From Betaproteobacteria bacterium RBG_16_58_11 (lineage in GTDB: Bacteria; Pseudomonadota; Gammaproteobacteria; Burkholderiales; Thiobacteraceae), in NCBI GenBank assembly GCA_001770235.1, contig MEQN01000003.1:3950-12249 (forward strand): 8,300 nucleotides of DNA, given 5' to 3'. Under the pieces are notes generated by a model, which was not told the origin of the DNA, made no database searches, and saw only the letters and a list, made by a program, of their open reading frames with translations. Every line of letters begins with the position of its first letter. Position 1 is the first letter of the stretch. The position numbers were made by a program, and so were the translations under genes. This document shows, in pieces, positions 7,614 to 8,300 of this stretch.

Positions 7614-7632
7614 TGCGCTAAGGCGCATTTTT
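7614..7632 (+). terminator. Rho-independent terminator closing the aat-to-GIDE gene train
   Basis: TGCGC and GCGCA pair around the loop TAAG, followed at once by five T. A flanking G-T wobble can lengthen the stem to six. It lies 36 bases after the stop of the GIDE-like gene and just before the toxin-antitoxin promoter, so it insulates the two units. Confidence 0.7.
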
Positions 7633-7639
7633 CCTAGAA

Positions 7640-7668
7640 TTGACTGGGGTTAGCATATTTGCTAACCT
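7640..7668 (+). promoter_or_regulatory. Candidate promoter of the toxin-antitoxin operon
   Basis: TTGACT (-35, five of six consensus positions) is followed after 17 bases by TAACCT (-10, only three of six). The palindrome at 7648-7667 fills the spacer and overlaps the -10, as expected for autorepression. If used, transcription would start about at the toxin ATG (7675), which also lacks a ribosome site, implying a leaderless message. Confidence 0.4.
7648..7667. promoter_or_regulatory. Palindromic operator upstream of the toxin-antitoxin genes
   Basis: Perfect 8-base inverted arms GGTTAGCA and TGCTAACC around TATT, eight bases before the toxin ATG. Type II toxin-antitoxin operons are typically repressed by the antitoxin, alone or with toxin, bound to such a site; the XRE-type helix-turn-helix of the second gene is the natural ligand. 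Binding is inferred. Confidence 0.7.
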
Positions 7669-7674
7669 TCAAAC

Positions 7675-8001
7675 ATGGCATATTCCATTGAATACTTCCA
7701 TGCCAAAGTGCAAGCCGCGATTGAAGCTTGGCCTGTGGATGTGGTTGCGGATTACGCAAGAATTGTCGAACTCCTTATCGAGCACGGCCCGAACTTGCGT
7801 TTACCTCACTCACGCGCCTTTGGTGGCGGATTATTCGAATTACGCCCGCATGGTAAATCGGGCATTGGTAGAGCGTTTTATTGCTATCTGGTTGGGCATC
7901 GTGTGGTTGTACTGCATGCTTTCATCAAAAAGTCACAGCAAACACCGGAGCAAGAAATCAAGCTTGCACGCAAGCGAATGAAGGAGATACAAAATGGCTG
8001 A
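7675..8001 (+). CDS. higB: Type II toxin, HigB-like (phage Gp49-like, RelE/ParE fold)
   Basis: Small basic protein of 108 residues, likely a ribosome-dependent mRNA endonuclease that blocks translation when its antitoxin is lost. Family features: LPHSRAFGGGLFELR (43-57), the GRAFYCYLVGHRVVVLHAF strand pair (65-83), and KKSQQTP (85-91) followed by a Lys/Arg-rich C-terminal helix to IQNG. This pattern is that of the Gp49-like HigB group of the RelE superfamily. The toxin gene comes first, as usual for HigBA and the reverse of most modules. No Shine-Dalgarno sequence precedes ATG 7675. It overlaps the antitoxin by eight bases. The region is more AT-rich than the genes before it, which fits acquisition by transfer. 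Naming as HigB rests on similarity and gene order; activity and targets are not shown. Confidence 0.88.
   Translation: MAYSIEYFHAKVQAAIEAWPVDVVADYARIVELLIEHGPNLRLPHSRAFGGGLFELRPHGKSGIGRAFYCYLVGHRVVVLHAFIKKSQQTPEQEIKLARKRMKEIQNG
7981..7986 (+). promoter_or_regulatory. Ribosome binding site of the antitoxin gene
   Basis: AAGGAG inside the toxin's last codons, seven bases before ATG 7994. It is much stronger than anything before the toxin ATG, so the antitoxin is probably translated in excess, as a safe module requires. Confidence 0.7.
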
Positions 8002-8300
8002 ACTAAAATACGCACCTGTACCACATGATCAAAAAGCTTTTCTTGAAAAAGCATCGAAACGCCGTGGCTTTCGCGAAGCCTATGATGCGCATGAAGCCGA
8101 ATATGCACTCGCGCATGAAATGCTGTCTGCGCGAACGCGGGCGGGCCTGACTCAAGAAGCAGTAGCTGATCGAATGGGCACCACCAAGAGCGCTGTTTCG
8201 CGGCTTGAAGGCGCTGGAAAGCACGCCCCATCCGTGGCGTCACTCAATAAATATGCTGACGCAGTAGGTTGTACGCTCCAAATTGAATTCATACCCCAGC
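7994..8300 (+). CDS. higA: XRE-family antitoxin, HigA-like (partial, runs off the right edge)
   Basis: Partner of the toxin: binds and neutralises it and represses the operon. The frame is open for 102 codons to the window end; family members are often 95-115 residues, so little is probably missing. The N-terminal ~45 residues are helical and charged. A helix-turn-helix follows: RAGLTQEAVADRMGTTKSAV (49-68), SRLEG (69-73), then SLNKYADAVGCTLQIEF (83-99), the typical end of XRE antitoxins. The start overlaps the toxin stop by eight bases and has a strong AAGGAG. Codons ending in A or T are common (for example CTA, ACT, CGA, GCA), unlike thyA or folA. The HTH should bind the palindrome at 7648-7667. 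Confidence 0.88.
   Translation, partial: MAELKYAPVPHDQKAFLEKASKRRGFREAYDAHEAEYALAHEMLSARTRAGLTQEAVADRMGTTKSAVSRLEGAGKHAPSVASLNKYADAVGCTLQIEFIPQ

Noticed and set aside
7640..7981. Alternative frame of 113 codons overlapping the toxin
   Set aside because: It runs through the operator and shows no family motif, while the 7675 frame matches the Gp49-like toxin and overlaps the antitoxin in the usual way.
7884..8243. Minus-strand frame opposite the toxin-antitoxin genes
   Set aside because: Antisense shadow; the plus strand encodes the recognisable toxin C-terminus and XRE helix-turn-helix.

Overview
The window reads as a chromosomal segment of a proteobacterium (Pseudomonadota), most likely a beta- or gammaproteobacterium. 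The reasons are an E. coli-length thymidylate synthase (264 residues), an aat-bpt pair of N-degron aminoacyl transferases, and a CcoI/FixI-type copper P-type ATPase, which goes with cbb3 cytochrome oxidase assembly. Most of the DNA is GC-rich with GC-ending codons. The last ~650 bases are visibly more AT-rich. No RNA gene, CRISPR array or insertion sequence was seen.

Layout. Bases 1-2033 on the minus strand carry the first 677 codons of a CcoI-type ATPase; its C-terminus lies beyond the left edge. A 206-base divergent intergenic region (2034-2239) separates it from a long plus-strand gene train: aat (2240-2956), bpt (2949-3668, overlapping aat by 8 bases), a putative lipoprotein metallopeptidase (3675-4493), thyA (4508-5302), folA (5299-5793, overlapping thyA by 4 bases), an exported metallo-beta-lactamase-fold protein of the UPF0173 family (5812-6621), and a membrane protein with a GIDE-like domain and an EF-hand (6646-7578). 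Spacings in this train are 24 bases or less, and no terminator was seen until 7614-7632, so all seven genes could be co-transcribed.

After the terminator comes a toxin-antitoxin module of the HigBA (Gp49-like RelE-fold toxin, XRE-type antitoxin) kind. It has its own palindromic operator at 7648-7667, the toxin at 7675-8001, and the antitoxin from 7994 past the right edge. Its lower GC and AT-ending codons suggest acquisition by transfer.

How the genes work together. Aat and Bpt add Leu/Phe to basic and Leu to acidic N-terminal residues, feeding proteins to the ClpS-ClpAP protease. ThyA and FolA form the dTMP/tetrahydrofolate cycle: ThyA oxidises methylene-THF to DHF and FolA reduces it back. 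The lipoprotein peptidase, the exported UPF0173 protein and the GIDE/EF-hand membrane protein are all predicted at or outside the inner membrane and have no assigned pathway. They are the least understood part of the window. I found no clearly new multi-gene system; the GIDE-EF-hand protein and its exported hydrolase neighbour are the best candidates for new biology.
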